Shown here: positions 6,867-16,361 of the stretch, piece by piece
Layout: each line of letters begins with the position of its first letter
Position numbering within the stretch: the stretch's first letter is position 1
Assembly: GCA_910587455.1 (NCBI GenBank)
Contig: CAJULK010000019.1
Coordinates: 1 to 29,068 of the forward strand
Source: an uncultured Christensenellaceae bacterium
Lineage (GTDB): Bacteria; Bacillota; Clostridia; Christensenellales; Pumilibacteraceae
Direction: 5' to 3'
Length of the DNA: 29,068 bases
The notes under the pieces: generated by a model
Told to the model about the DNA's origin: nothing
Seen by the model: only the letters and a program-made list of their open reading frames with translations
Databases searched by the model: none
Translations under genes and position numbers: made by a program

Positions 6867-9800
6867 TTAAAGCGATCTTATGCTCGCCACGGGCGGTTTG
6901 CGCGAATATATCGCAACAGGAATAACCGTCGCGAGCGTTGCCGTTACCACCGCTATGCCGAGCACGCACAGTAACGACCATATCCCGAACACGAATAAGC
7001 TGACTTTTATCACCGTGTCCGCCAACAAGATATTGTTGATCAAGACGCACAGCCCGAACGCACCGAGGCAGGATACGACAAAGCATATACCCGCGACTAT
7101 CGACGCTTCGGACAGGAATATCTTGAACACGTCGGTAGTGCGCGCGCCTATCGCTCTCAGTATGCCTATCTCCTTCTTCTTCGCCGATATGGACGCCGAA
7201 ATGAAGTTGAACATCAACAGGAACGCGAACAGCGCGAGAACAAGCCCTATTGCCAAAAACACCGTGCCGAGCGTAGAAGCGAACAAGAACACTGTTTCGA
7301 GCTCTTCCATGACCGGATTGCCTATAACATACGTGGAATCGTCGGCGGCGCGGATCTCGGTCAGCTCGATGAGCCTGTCAGTAAGCGCGCCCGAACCGTT
7401 GTACGGAATAAACACCGACGAGATATAAGCGTTCTTCGGTTTCTCGTACTTGGTTACGATCTCCGTCTTATAATCCGATCCGTTCGGGTTGACGTAATTT
7501 TCACTGTAAAGCGCACTTCCGAGATATGCGCAGCCTGTCGCGTTGTTTTCGATGAATACACCCTCGATCTCCACGGTTTCGGAAGTGCCCGCCATATTGT
7601 TTGTGAGCGTAAACTCCATAGGCGCACCGACTTCCGTCATAATATTTTTTGCCGTCGCAAGAGTATCGAAAACTTCTTTCAAAGTGAACTTAGATCCGTT
7701 CCGGTCTTCGTCGGAGATCGGTATATTATTATCTATTATTTCCGACAAAGAATCCGACAGCCTCGACAGGACATCAAACGGATCTCCGGCAATCCACTTA
7801 TCAAATGCGTATTCATCACGCTCGCTTTTCCAATTCCAAAATTCGTCTGTGTAATTGCCGTATACGTCGCAGATTTCATTCGGCATGGTTCCTTTGGCTT
7901 CGAACTCGGCGAGAGCCTCGTTCTTAAAGTTCAGCTCATAATTCAAATATGCGCGCATGGGCGTCGCTTTACTGCGCGCCGTCATTCCCGCATTTTCGCA
8001 CGCATCGTTGTACCGTAACATATCTATGCCGTAAGCGTTGCTGTCATAATACTCAAGATCTTCTTTGCTCGGTCTGCGATAGGCGGCTTCGTAAGTTTCC
8101 CAATTCCCGTCCGGATACTGCGCAATATAGTCGTCGTAGCCCGCTGTCCAAGCCGCCGTAGCTTCGTCGAACTTCTGCTGCCGGAAATACTTTTCGTCAT
8201 TGATCTTAGGCTCTGCGTGTGTCTGTCTGTATTCCTCGGTAGCAGCCAGATATGCGTCATACATCGCCGCATTATACTCGGTTTCCGCATTATTATTGAA
8301 GAATATAAACGCAGAATGGAGCATGCCCGCATATTCGCGCACGCCGAAAGCCATGCCTCTGTCAGAAATATTTGTTATGATTGTGCCGTCGTCCGTATCG
8401 TATAATTTAAGCCGCCTTCCCGCAGAATTTTCCGAATAATCGGCGAGCATGTCGAAAGATTGTCCCGTGAACCATCCTTGCTTGTAAATTTGCAATCCTA
8501 TCGCCTGCGAATAATTGAACAGATCGGAGTAACTTTCGCCGCTGCCGCTGCCGTCACCGTCGCTCTTACAGTACGATTCGACAAAGTCTTCCGTAACGGC
8601 GGCGCGTGCATACATTCCGCTTTCGCGAACGCTTTGCCATTTATACATATCCATCATGTTTTCGTTCGCTCTGTTCTCGTCGGCAGCCTGTTTTATGGAT
8701 TTGAATTCTTTTGGCACGCTCATACCCTTGTACACGCCTACGATCTTAAACTCCGTATCGAGCATAGAAACGGTTATAGGTCTTGCCTCGCTGTAAATAG
8801 CGCTGTTTGCGTCTGTGAACTGCGCGATAGCGATTTCGAGTTCGCCGTCGCCATTCACGACGGGATATTCGAACTTGGCCGTAGAATGTTTGAACCCGTC
8901 GAAAACATAGTCGGATATGGCGATCTCGTCCGCCGCCGTCGGCATCCTGCCGGCTATCAAAGTGAGCGACTCGTCCGCGATCACAAACCCGTCAAGTTGC
9001 CGTGTGTAAAACTGCGACGCGAAATTGCTCATCGAAACATTGTCGATGTACGTTGCCCTGTTGACCGCTGCGACTGCGCCCTCATACGTATTTTTGAGTT
9101 TTTTGTATTCGTCGCGAGTGTATTCGGTCTGTTTCTTTTGCGTATATGTATAAATGAGTTTACCGTTTTCGTAGGTCTTTTCCGTTTCGTAATACGCCTT
9201 GCTCAGTATAATGCGCTCGTAGCCTATGTCCATGAGCGTTCTGCGCGTTACGTCCTTTTCGTCAAACAGCATGAGAGTTGACGCAACGCCGAACAGCACA
9301 AACGCTATGACAGACAAAAGCAGCGTAAATACGAGACGGACCGGTTTTGCGCCGAGCCCGCTCGCGCCCATCTTGATCGCGTGCCGCGCAGGCAGGTGCG
9401 AGCGTATGAGCTTTTGCTTTTCGTACTGCTTGGAAACGGGCTGCGCCTTTATGTTTTCAAACGCACCCATAGCCATTTCGGGCTTATCCTGCTTCATAGC
9501 GGATATCTGCTCGCGCGAAGTGGAAATCACCGCCGCGCCGCCCGAACGCTGCAAAAATGCTTTTATGCTCGCAAGCTCGGCGTCCGTGATCTCGGAACCG
9601 CGAGCGACGCACACGGTATCGGTACCGAAAAACTTGACGTTTTTGGCGAGCTCGCCGTCCTCCGATCGGGTCTGATCGGAAATCACTTTGCCGTCTTTGA
9701 GTTCTATGATCCTGTCGGCGTACTGCTCCGCAAAGTCCCTGTCGTGGGATACGATTATTACGAGCTTGGTTTCGGAAAGTTTTTTGAGCGTATCGAAGAC

Positions 9801-10334
9801 CTGCTGACCCGTTTTGCTGTCGAGCGCGCCCGTAGGCTCGTCCGCCATTATGATCTCAGGCTCTTTAACAAGCGCTCTCGCTATTGCAACGCGCTGTTTC
9901 TGTCCGCCCGAAAGCGTGTTGGGCTTGCGCTGAGCAAACTGCGCCATGTCCACGTCCGCGAGTATCTTCTCTATAACCGCTTTGTCGCGCTTCTTGTTTT
10001 GAAGCTCGAGCGCGAGCGCGATATTGTCCTCTATCGTGAACTCGTCCAAGATATTGTATTCCTGAAAGACGAATCCGACATACGTATTGCGGTAACTGTC
10101 GAAATCGGGGCCACTGAACTCCGTGCTGCTCTTTCCCTTTATGACTATCTCGCCCGAATCGTAACGGTCGAGTCCGCCGCACACGTTCAGCAATGTGGAT
10201 TTACCGCTGCCCGATTTACCGAGTATGAAAATCATTCCCGTTTCGGGAAACGTGAGCGAAACGTCGTCGAGCGCTTTCGTCACGACGCCGTTCTTCGTTC
10301 TGTATTCCTTTTTAAGATGCCGTACTTCTAACAT
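6867..10334 (-). CDS. Fused ABC transporter ATPase-permease, MacB/FtsX type, with very large external domain
   Basis: An 1155-residue protein with ATPase and permease in one chain. The ATPase covers about residues 1-220: Walker A GKSGSGKST (39-47), Q-loop FQEYN, signature LSGGQ (141-145), Walker B IIMADEP (161-167), and H-loop VSHD (195-198). It resembles LolD/MacB ATPases. After a linker comes one membrane helix (about 335-357), then roughly 650 extracytoplasmic residues rich in Tyr, Asp and Glu, then three helices (about 1016-1040, 1078-1100, 1110-1143) with the FtsX-type loop KKEIGILRAIGA. This is the four-helix MacB-type topology, which usually works as a dimer in mechanical work on envelope substrates. 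Substrate is unknown; peptide export, resistance or lipoprotein handling are all possible. GGAG five bases before the ATG supports the start. It stands alone with its own promoter. Confidence 0.9.
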   Translation of the reverse strand: MLEVRHLKKEYRTKNGVVTKALDDVSLTFPETGMIFILGKSGSGKSTLLNVCGGLDRYDSGEIVIKGKSSTEFSGPDFDSYRNTYVGFVFQEYNILDEFTIEDNIALALELQNKKRDKAVIEKILADVDMAQFAQRKPNTLSGGQKQRVAIARALVKEPEIIMADEPTGALDSKTGQQVFDTLKKLSETKLVIIVSHDRDFAEQYADRIIELKDGKVISDQTRSEDGELAKNVKFFGTDTVCVARGSEITDAELASIKAFLQRSGGAAVISTSREQISAMKQDKPEMAMGAFENIKAQPVSKQYEKQKLIRSHLPARHAIKMGASGLGAKPVRLVFTLLLSVIAFVLFGVASTLMLFDEKDVTRRTLMDIGYERIILSKAYYETEKTYENGKLIYTYTQKKQTEYTRDEYKKLKNTYEGAVAAVNRATYIDNVSMSNFASQFYTRQLDGFVIADESLTLIAGRMPTAADEIAISDYVFDGFKHSTAKFEYPVVNGDGELEIAIAQFTDANSAIYSEARPITVSMLDTEFKIVGVYKGMSVPKEFKSIKQAADENRANENMMDMYKWQSVRESGMYARAAVTEDFVESYCKSDGDGSGSGESYSDLFNYSQAIGLQIYKQGWFTGQSFDMLADYSENSAGRRLKLYDTDDGTIITNISDRGMAFGVREYAGMLHSAFIFFNNNAETEYNAAMYDAYLAATEEYRQTHAEPKINDEKYFRQQKFDEATAAWTAGYDDYIAQYPDGNWETYEAAYRRPSKEDLEYYDSNAYGIDMLRYNDACENAGMTARSKATPMRAYLNYELNFKNEALAEFEAKGTMPNEICDVYGNYTDEFWNWKSERDEYAFDKWIAGDPFDVLSRLSDSLSEIIDNNIPISDEDRNGSKFTLKEVFDTLATAKNIMTEVGAPMEFTLTNNMAGTSETVEIEGVFIENNATGCAYLGSALYSENYVNPNGSDYKTEIVTKYEKPKNAYISSVFIPYNGSGALTDRLIELTEIRAADDSTYVIGNPVMEELETVFLFASTLGTVFLAIGLVLALFAFLLMFNFISASISAKKKEIGILRAIGARTTDVFKIFLSEASIVAGICFVVSCLGAFGLCVLINNILLADTVIKVSLFVFGIWSLLCVLGIAVVTATLATVIPVAIYSRKPPVASIRSL

Positions 10335-10378
10335 AGAAACTCCGTAATGCCTATTATAGTGACCGCATACGTAATAAT

Positions 10379-10405
10379 ATTATACCCGATGCCGACGATT
10401 GTCAA
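10379..10405 (-). promoter_or_regulatory. Promoter of the ABC transporter gene
   Basis: On the minus strand a perfect TTGACA (10400-10405) and a perfect TATAAT (10379-10384) are separated by only 15 bases, shorter than the usual 17. A second TATAAT at 10353-10358 has no matching -35. Confidence 0.6.
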
Positions 10406-10457
10406 GACGATACCCGAATTATTGTGTAAATTTAATCGTATTCTAATGAAAAATACG

Positions 10458-10463
10458 TATAAT
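10458..10463 (+). promoter_or_regulatory. -10 element of the lytic transglycosylase gene
   Basis: A perfect TATAAT ends six bases before the ATG at 10470, the same spacing as at polA, so the message is probably leaderless. The -35 position has only a weak match. It diverges from the ABC transporter promoter. Confidence 0.6.
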
Positions 10464-10469
10464 ATATGT

Positions 10470-10982
10470 ATGGAAAGACAGGGTATAAAGATTTTTACGG
10501 CTGTCGTTTGCGTAGTCACCGTACTCGCCGCGATAGCCGCCGTCACAGTTTGCATGGTGTTCCCCAACAAATACGCGAGCGAAGTAAATTCCGCAGCCGA
10601 CGAGTTCGGACTGGACAGAAGTCTCGTGCGCGCAGTGGTTTGGGCGGAAAGCAAATTCGACAGATACGCCGTATCCGACAAAGGCGCGTCGGGACTTATG
10701 CAGCTTATGCCCGACACGCTCGATTTTTGCGCGAACGCGCTCTATATAAAAAACGCAAAAAACAACCGCTTCGATCCGAATGTTTCGCTTCGATGCGGCT
10801 GCTATTATCTTTCTCTGCTTATAGACAAATTCGACGGCAACGTCACCGCCGCGCTTATGGCTTATAATTCGGGCGAAGCCAATGCCAAAAAGTTTTTGGC
10901 GGGGCAAGCGGTTTTTCCCGAAACGGCGCGGTATGTCAAAAACATAGGCTTGGCGCAAAAGGTTTACGGTATTTTGGGATAA
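10470..10982 (+). CDS. Small membrane-anchored lytic transglycosylase, SLT domain
   Basis: A 170-residue protein with one N-terminal membrane anchor (about 10-30) and a compact SLT/goose-lysozyme-like domain. The catalytic glutamate is E60 in VVWAESKFD. The family motifs GASGLMQLMPDT (about 72-83) and AYNSGE (131-136) follow. Such enzymes cleave peptidoglycan glycan strands to 1,6-anhydro-muropeptides outside the membrane. ATG 10470 is chosen because the anchor follows directly and TATAAT lies just upstream; codons before it extend into the promoter. There is no Shine-Dalgarno. It is divergent from the ABC transporter, and a functional link is not shown. Confidence 0.92.
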   Translation: MERQGIKIFTAVVCVVTVLAAIAAVTVCMVFPNKYASEVNSAADEFGLDRSLVRAVVWAESKFDRYAVSDKGASGLMQLMPDTLDFCANALYIKNAKNNRFDPNVSLRCGCYYLSLLIDKFDGNVTAALMAYNSGEANAKKFLAGQAVFPETARYVKNIGLAQKVYGILG

Positions 10983-11012
10983 TAAGGTAAAGCGGTTGAG
11001 ATTGTTGACGTC

Positions 11013-11042
11013 GCGGTCTTGCGACCGCTCGTTCAGAATGAC
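11013..11042. repeat. Hairpin followed by an inverted copy of the dispersed repeat
   Basis: GCGGTC (11013-11018) pairs with GACCGC (11023-11028). Bases 11030-11042 (CGTTCAGAATGAC) are a partial inverted copy of the repeat seen at 6639-6803. No T-run follows the hairpin, so it is a doubtful terminator. Confidence 0.5.
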
Positions 11043-11086
11043 AAAGATTATATGGCGGCTTGTACCGCATTCGTGTTGTTATCTGT

Positions 11087-11116
11087 GTCATTCCGAGCGA
11101 AACGAAGAATCTCTCG
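11087..11116 (+). repeat. Dispersed repeat copy, direct orientation
   Basis: This copy begins GTCATTCCGAGCGAAACGAA and continues to 11116. It matches the repeat at 6771-6803 with a few changes and faces the partial inverted copy at 11030-11042. It lies between convergent transglycosylase and purL genes; nothing else is seen in this gap. Confidence 0.7.
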
Positions 11117-11144
11117 TTTAACTATATGCGCGCTTTAGCATTTA

Positions 11145-14100
11145 TCAATCGAAGTATTCGACGCCCGCGCGGAAAATCCGCATATCCGTTTTGGCGTAAC
11201 ATTCCGCCGTGTTTTTGAGCAGATATTCGCCTACGCGCTCGCTGTGACCCATCTTGCCGAACACTCTGCCGTCGGGGCTTACTATTCCCTCGATAGCCAT
11301 GACCGAACCGTTGGGGTTGAACGGCGACAGCATCGTCGCATTGCCGTACTTATCGCAATACTGCGTTGCGATCTGACCGTTTGCTATAAGGCTGTCTATC
11401 ACGTCGGGCTGCGCGACGAACTTACCTTCGCCGTGCGACACGGGCACTTGATAGGTTTCGCCCGTCCGCGCATATTTGAGCCAAGGACTGAACGCCGAAG
11501 CGACGCGGATATCGACAAGCGTGGAAACGTGTCTGCCTATGTTGTTGAACGTCAGAACGGGATCGTTCTTTTCGGGCTTTTTGATATGTCCGCCCGGCAG
11601 CAGTCCGAGCTTGACAAGCGCTTGAAATCCGTTGCATATGCCTAACGCGAGTCCGTCACGCTTATACAGCATTTCCTCCACCGCGTCTGCGATAGCGGGA
11701 TTGGATAGGAATGCGGCAATAAGTTTTGCGCTGCCGTCCGGTTCGTCGCCGCCCGAAAATCCGCCGGGAAGCGCGAGTATCTTGCACGTTTCGAGCGTCT
11801 TTGCCATTACCCTGACGCTTTCTTCGACCTCTTGCGGCGTGCGGTTGCGTATTACGAATACGATCGGGGTCGCGCCCGCCTGCTCGAACTTGCGCGCCGT
11901 ATCGAGCTCGCAGTTCGTGCCCGGGAAAGCGGGTATAAACACTCTCACGCCCGAACGCTTTGCCGACGCGATATTCGGCACAAGCGCCTTTTCGAACTGC
12001 TTGGATTCTTTTTCGAGCGCTTTCTTGCTGCGCGATCTGCGCTTACCTTTGCCAGTGTATTCTATATTTTTCGCTTCGCCCTCCGCGCCTGCGACCGTGG
12101 GATATACCGATTCGAATGTACCCGTAAACGCTCGCAGCAATCTTTCGCCGTCTGCGGCCTTCCCGTCGAACACGAGATCGGAACCGTCTGCGGTGCGCGT
12201 CACCGTAGCTCCGACGGTGAATTTTCCGTCATCTGTCGTAACGCCCAAAAATTCGAGATCGTACCCGAAAAAGTCGTCGCCGGTGCGCGCCGCAACAACT
12301 ATATCGCCCTCGTTCTCTTCAAACAGGCTTCTGTCGGAAGTCGCAAACGCAAACCCGAGCCCGTTGCCGAAACACGACTTTATTACCGTAGCCGCAGCGC
12401 CGCCGCGTTCGACTACCGCAGTCGCAGTAACGTTCGCCCTGCCTATCTCGCCCGACAGAAGTTTAAGGAAATCGGTGAGATTCTCGAAATCGGGAACGCC
12501 GTATTCGTCGCGCTTGAGCCTGTATCTGTATACTCGCTCGCCCGCGGACTTAAACGCGTTGTCGCACACGATCGCACTGTCGGCAATGCCGCACGCAAAC
12601 GTGATGAGCGTGGGCGGCACCGTCATCTTTTCGAACGTGCCGGACATGGAGTCCTTGCCGCCTATCGCTGCGCATTTGAGTTTGAGCTGCGCGGTAAGAG
12701 CGCCGAGAAGCGCCGACATGGGCGCGCCCCATTTTTCGGAGTCCGTGCACCGCGCGAAAAATTCCTGCATCGTAAGATATATATGTTCGAGCTTGACACC
12801 CGTCGCGGCGAGCTTTTCGACCGCGAGGATGACCGAATACATGCCGCCCATGAACGGCGATTCGGGAAGCAACTGAGACAGTCCGTGCGAGCAGACGGTG
12901 CAAAAATCGGTATCGGCAGGAAGTTTTGCCGCCATTACCTGCGACGGCGTGAGCTGCGTTTTGCCGCCGAACGGCATAAACACGCTTGCCGCACCCACCG
13001 TAGAATCGAACATTTCGCCTAAACCTTTCTGCGAACAAACGTTGTAATCGGAAAGTATATCGGACAGAAGTCCCGTATAATCGCCCTTGTTGTACATCGA
13101 CGCACGCTTGGACGAAAGCGCACCGAAGCTCTTTACGACGGGATCTTTGATGACCGCCGTAGCTTCCTGACGCACGCCGTTGCTGTCCAAGAACCGACGC
13201 TCGAGATCGACTATGAGAACGCCGTTCAAGTACATTCTCATTCTGTCGGTATCGGTGACTTTGGCGATGACCGTCGCGTCTACGTTCTCTTCATGGCACA
13301 GAGCCGTAAACTTTTCGAGATCGCCCGCAGCGATAACGACCGCCATGCGCTCCTGACTTTCGGATATCGCAAGCTCGGTCGCAGAAAGCCCCGCGTACTT
13401 TTTGGGCACGCTCGCAAGCTCTATATCGAGCCCGGGTGCAAGCTCGCCTACGGCAACGGACACGCCCCCCGCGCCGAAGTCGTTGCACCGCTTAATAAGT
13501 CCCGTAAACTCGCCGTTGAGCATAAGGCGCTGGAGCTTTCTCTCTATCGGCGCATTGCCCTTTTGCACTTCCGCGCCGCAAGTTTCTATCGAATGAGCGT
13601 CGTGCGGCTTGCTCGAACCCGTCGCACCGCCGCAACCGTCCCTGCCCGTTTCGCCGCCTATAAGCACGACAATGTCGCCAGCTTCGGGCACTTCGCGCCG
13701 CACGTTGGCAGCAGGCGCAGCACCCACTACGAAGCCCGTTTCAAGCCGTTTCGCCGCATAGCCTTGGTGATAATATTCGCGCACCTCGCCCGTAGCGAGA
13801 CCTATCTGATTGCCGTACGACGAATAGCCTTTGGCGGCACGCTTGCTTATTACGCGCTGAGGAAGTTTGCCGGCGAGCGTTTTTTCGAACGGTGCGTTTA
13901 TATCCGCCGCACCCGTAATGCGCATGGCCTGATAAACGTACGCCCTGCCCGAAAGCGGATCGCGTATCGCGCCGCCCAAACATGTCGCCGCGCCGCCGAA
14001 CGGCTCTATCTCCGTCGGGTGGTTGTGCGTTTCGTTCTTGTAAAGTATGTACCACGGCTCGACCGTCGCGTCGTTCATAACAACGTCGAACTTGACGGTG

Positions 14101-14969
14101 CAAGCGTTTATCTCGGGCGAAACGTCCTGCGCAGTGACATACCCTTGCGAGCGCAGTATCTTTGCGCCTATCGTCGCTACGTCCATGAGCGACGGATACT
14201 TGTCGTCGCGGCCCTTGTATATGTAGTTGAACATGTCCGTATAATCGGCATAAGCCTTTTCTATATGCGGATTGTCCGATTTGATCTTTGTTTTGAGCGC
14301 CGTCAGAAACGTCGTGTGACGGCAGTGATCCGACCAATACGTATCTATTACTTTAAGCTCGGTATACGTCGGCTCGCGGCGCTGACCGCGAAAATACGAC
14401 TGCACGAACGCAAGATCGTCCAAGCTCATGGCAAACCCCTGCTCTTTATAGAACATGGCGAGCGACACGTACGGTTTCTGCGTAAATCCGTCCACCATCC
14501 GCGCAGGCTCGGGCGCGTCTATCTTCTGCTCGAGCGTGGCGGGCTTTTCGAGGCTTGCGAGCCTGCTCTCCACCGGATTTACGAGATAGTTCTTTATAGC
14601 GGCGAGCGCCTTATCGTCCGCGCCGTCCACTGCGTACACCGTGGCGCAACGCACCGTCGGCTTGACGCCGCCCGTCAAAAGCTGAACGCACTGCGCGGCT
14701 GAGTCTGCACGCTGATCGAACTGTCCGGGCAAAAACTCGACAGCAAACACCTCGCCGCGTACGTTAGGCAGTTCCTCCGAAAATACTTCGTCCGTCGCGG
14801 GCGTGGAAAACACAACGGGCGCAGCCGCCTCGAACCGCGCGTCGTCAAGCCCTTCGACGTCGTACCGTATAAAAACCCGAACGTTCGCTTCGATACCGAG
14901 CGTTTCGGAAAAATCCGCCGCCGTCGCGGCGTTTGTCGCTTGTCTTTCCGTATAAATACGTTTAATCAT
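11145..14969 (-). CDS. purL: Phosphoribosylformylglycinamidine synthase, single-chain PurL with glutaminase domain
   Basis: A 1274-residue enzyme that converts FGAR plus glutamine and ATP to FGAM, step 4 of IMP synthesis. Linker and synthase motifs include TYWSDHCRHTTF (about 210-221) and NETHNHPTEIEPFGG (about 312-326). The C-terminal glutamine amidotransferase runs from about residue 1007: FIPAFPGTNCELD, LPGGFSGGD, nucleophile C1112 in GICNGFQ, then H1241 and E1243 in MGHSER. This single-chain form corresponds to the clostridial long type and replaces separate PurS/PurQ/PurL. The reading frame is open upstream to 15122, overlapping purD, but ATG 14969 fits the family start; GGGAG lies 12 bases upstream, a rather long spacing. 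It is the last gene of the operon. No good terminator is seen after it. Confidence 0.96.
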   Translation of the reverse strand: MIKRIYTERQATNAATAADFSETLGIEANVRVFIRYDVEGLDDARFEAAAPVVFSTPATDEVFSEELPNVRGEVFAVEFLPGQFDQRADSAAQCVQLLTGGVKPTVRCATVYAVDGADDKALAAIKNYLVNPVESRLASLEKPATLEQKIDAPEPARMVDGFTQKPYVSLAMFYKEQGFAMSLDDLAFVQSYFRGQRREPTYTELKVIDTYWSDHCRHTTFLTALKTKIKSDNPHIEKAYADYTDMFNYIYKGRDDKYPSLMDVATIGAKILRSQGYVTAQDVSPEINACTVKFDVVMNDATVEPWYILYKNETHNHPTEIEPFGGAATCLGGAIRDPLSGRAYVYQAMRITGAADINAPFEKTLAGKLPQRVISKRAAKGYSSYGNQIGLATGEVREYYHQGYAAKRLETGFVVGAAPAANVRREVPEAGDIVVLIGGETGRDGCGGATGSSKPHDAHSIETCGAEVQKGNAPIERKLQRLMLNGEFTGLIKRCNDFGAGGVSVAVGELAPGLDIELASVPKKYAGLSATELAISESQERMAVVIAAGDLEKFTALCHEENVDATVIAKVTDTDRMRMYLNGVLIVDLERRFLDSNGVRQEATAVIKDPVVKSFGALSSKRASMYNKGDYTGLLSDILSDYNVCSQKGLGEMFDSTVGAASVFMPFGGKTQLTPSQVMAAKLPADTDFCTVCSHGLSQLLPESPFMGGMYSVILAVEKLAATGVKLEHIYLTMQEFFARCTDSEKWGAPMSALLGALTAQLKLKCAAIGGKDSMSGTFEKMTVPPTLITFACGIADSAIVCDNAFKSAGERVYRYRLKRDEYGVPDFENLTDFLKLLSGEIGRANVTATAVVERGGAAATVIKSCFGNGLGFAFATSDRSLFEENEGDIVVAARTGDDFFGYDLEFLGVTTDDGKFTVGATVTRTADGSDLVFDGKAADGERLLRAFTGTFESVYPTVAGAEGEAKNIEYTGKGKRRSRSKKALEKESKQFEKALVPNIASAKRSGVRVFIPAFPGTNCELDTARKFEQAGATPIVFVIRNRTPQEVEESVRVMAKTLETCKILALPGGFSGGDEPDGSAKLIAAFLSNPAIADAVEEMLYKRDGLALGICNGFQALVKLGLLPGGHIKKPEKNDPVLTFNNIGRHVSTLVDIRVASAFSPWLKYARTGETYQVPVSHGEGKFVAQPDVIDSLIANGQIATQYCDKYGNATMLSPFNPNGSVMAIEGIVSPDGRVFGKMGHSERVGEYLLKNTAECYAKTDMRIFRAGVEYFD

Positions 14970-15004
14970 TTTAAGTCGATTCTCCCACAAATTCGCGCAC
15001 GAAT

Positions 15005-16333
15005 TTACAAATTTTTTCCTATATCCTTTCTGTAAAAACAGCCGTCGAAACTTATCTTTTGTATATTGGCGTAAACCGCTTCGCGCGCCGTCGCGAAGTC
15101 GTCCGCCAAAGCCTGAACGCAAAGCACTCTGCCGCCGTTCGTGACGAGCATCGCGTCGCCGTCGCGCTTTTTCACGCCTGCAAAGTACACGTTCACACCG
15201 TCGTCCACCGATTCGAGCCCGCTTATGGGCAATCCCTTTTTATACGAAACGGGATATCCGCCGCTCGCGAGCACGACGTTTACAGACTTTTTGTCCGACC
15301 ACTTTATGTCGAGCTTATCGAGCGTGCCGTCTATCGTCGCGTTCATTATCTCGTACAAATCCGACTCGAGAAGGGGCAGTACGCTCTGCGTTTCGGGATC
15401 GCCGAAGCGCGCGTTGTATTCGAGCACGCGCACGTCGTCGCCCGACACCATGAGCCCGAAGTACAGCACGCCCTTGAACGGCGCGCCCTCGCTTATCATG
15501 GCGCGAACGGTCGGCTCGACTATCGTAGCGACCGTTTTTTCGAGCAGTTCTTCCGTGAACACGGGGCACGGAGCGTACGCGCCCATGCCGCCCGTATTGA
15601 GCCCCTTATCGCCGTCGAGCGCGCGCTTATGGTCGCACGACGTGCGCATGAGCGAGTAATGCTCGCCGTCTACGAAGGTCAGAAGCGACACTTCGTACCC
15701 GCGCAAAAATTCTTCGACTACGATCTTGTTGCCCGCCTCGCCGAACTTTTTGTCGCTCATTATTTCGTCGATCGCCGCGCACGCCTCGTCGGCGCTTTCG
15801 CATATGATAACGCCCTTGCCGAGCGCCAGCCCGTCCGCCTTGACGACTACGGGGAAATTCCCGCCTTTTATGTATTCTTTTGCGGCGTTCGCGTCGGTAA
15901 ACGTGCCGTATGCCGCCGTAGGAACGCCGTAGCGGCGCATAACGTCCTTGGCGTACGCCTTGGACCATTCGAGCTTAGCCGCCGCACGCGTCGGTCCGAA
16001 CGCGCGCAGACCGCGCTTAGTAAGCTCGTCCACAAGCCCCATGGCGAGCGGATCGTCGGGCGCGACGACGGTCAGTTTTATGTCGGGCTCGCTCTCGACG
16101 AACCGAACTATGCCGTCTATATCGGTCGCGCTTATTCCCGTTTCTATAACGTCCATGCCCGCGTTGCCGGGCGCGGCATATATCTTGCCGACGCGCGCGC
16201 TCTCGCGCAGTTTTTGCACGATCGCGTGTTCTCTGCCGCCGCCGCCCACGACGAGCACGCTGTCGCCGCCGAGCTCGGGCTGACGTATCTCGACCCGTCT
16301 TATAACCTTGTTTCCGTTCGATGTCACCGACAT
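15005..16333 (-). CDS. purD: Phosphoribosylamine-glycine ligase (GAR synthetase)
   Basis: A 442-residue ATP-grasp enzyme that joins phosphoribosylamine and glycine, step 2 of IMP synthesis. The N-terminal fold VLVVGGGGREHA begins only at residue 26, followed by YAAPGNAGM, then VVKADGLALGKGV and the Gly-rich TGGMGAYAP. RFGDPETQ is the usual metal/ATP-binding segment. The 25 residues before VLVVGG (MSVTSNGNKVIRR and so on) are an extension not usual in the family. The start at ATG 16333 is nevertheless supported by GAGG six bases upstream, while the internal GTG at V26 has no comparable site. It is separated from purH by 28 bases and from purL by 35 bases. Confidence 0.96.
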   Translation of the reverse strand: MSVTSNGNKVIRRVEIRQPELGGDSVLVVGGGGREHAIVQKLRESARVGKIYAAPGNAGMDVIETGISATDIDGIVRFVESEPDIKLTVVAPDDPLAMGLVDELTKRGLRAFGPTRAAAKLEWSKAYAKDVMRRYGVPTAAYGTFTDANAAKEYIKGGNFPVVVKADGLALGKGVIICESADEACAAIDEIMSDKKFGEAGNKIVVEEFLRGYEVSLLTFVDGEHYSLMRTSCDHKRALDGDKGLNTGGMGAYAPCPVFTEELLEKTVATIVEPTVRAMISEGAPFKGVLYFGLMVSGDDVRVLEYNARFGDPETQSVLPLLESDLYEIMNATIDGTLDKLDIKWSDKKSVNVVLASGGYPVSYKKGLPISGLESVDDGVNVYFAGVKKRDGDAMLVTNGGRVLCVQALADDFATAREAVYANIQKISFDGCFYRKDIGKNL

Positions 16334-16361
16334 TTTACGCCTCGCTATTGCCTTTTTTGTT

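Noticed and set aside
13293..14702. 469-codon plus-strand open frame opposite purL
   Set aside because: Antisense shadow of a complete PurL; no start signal.
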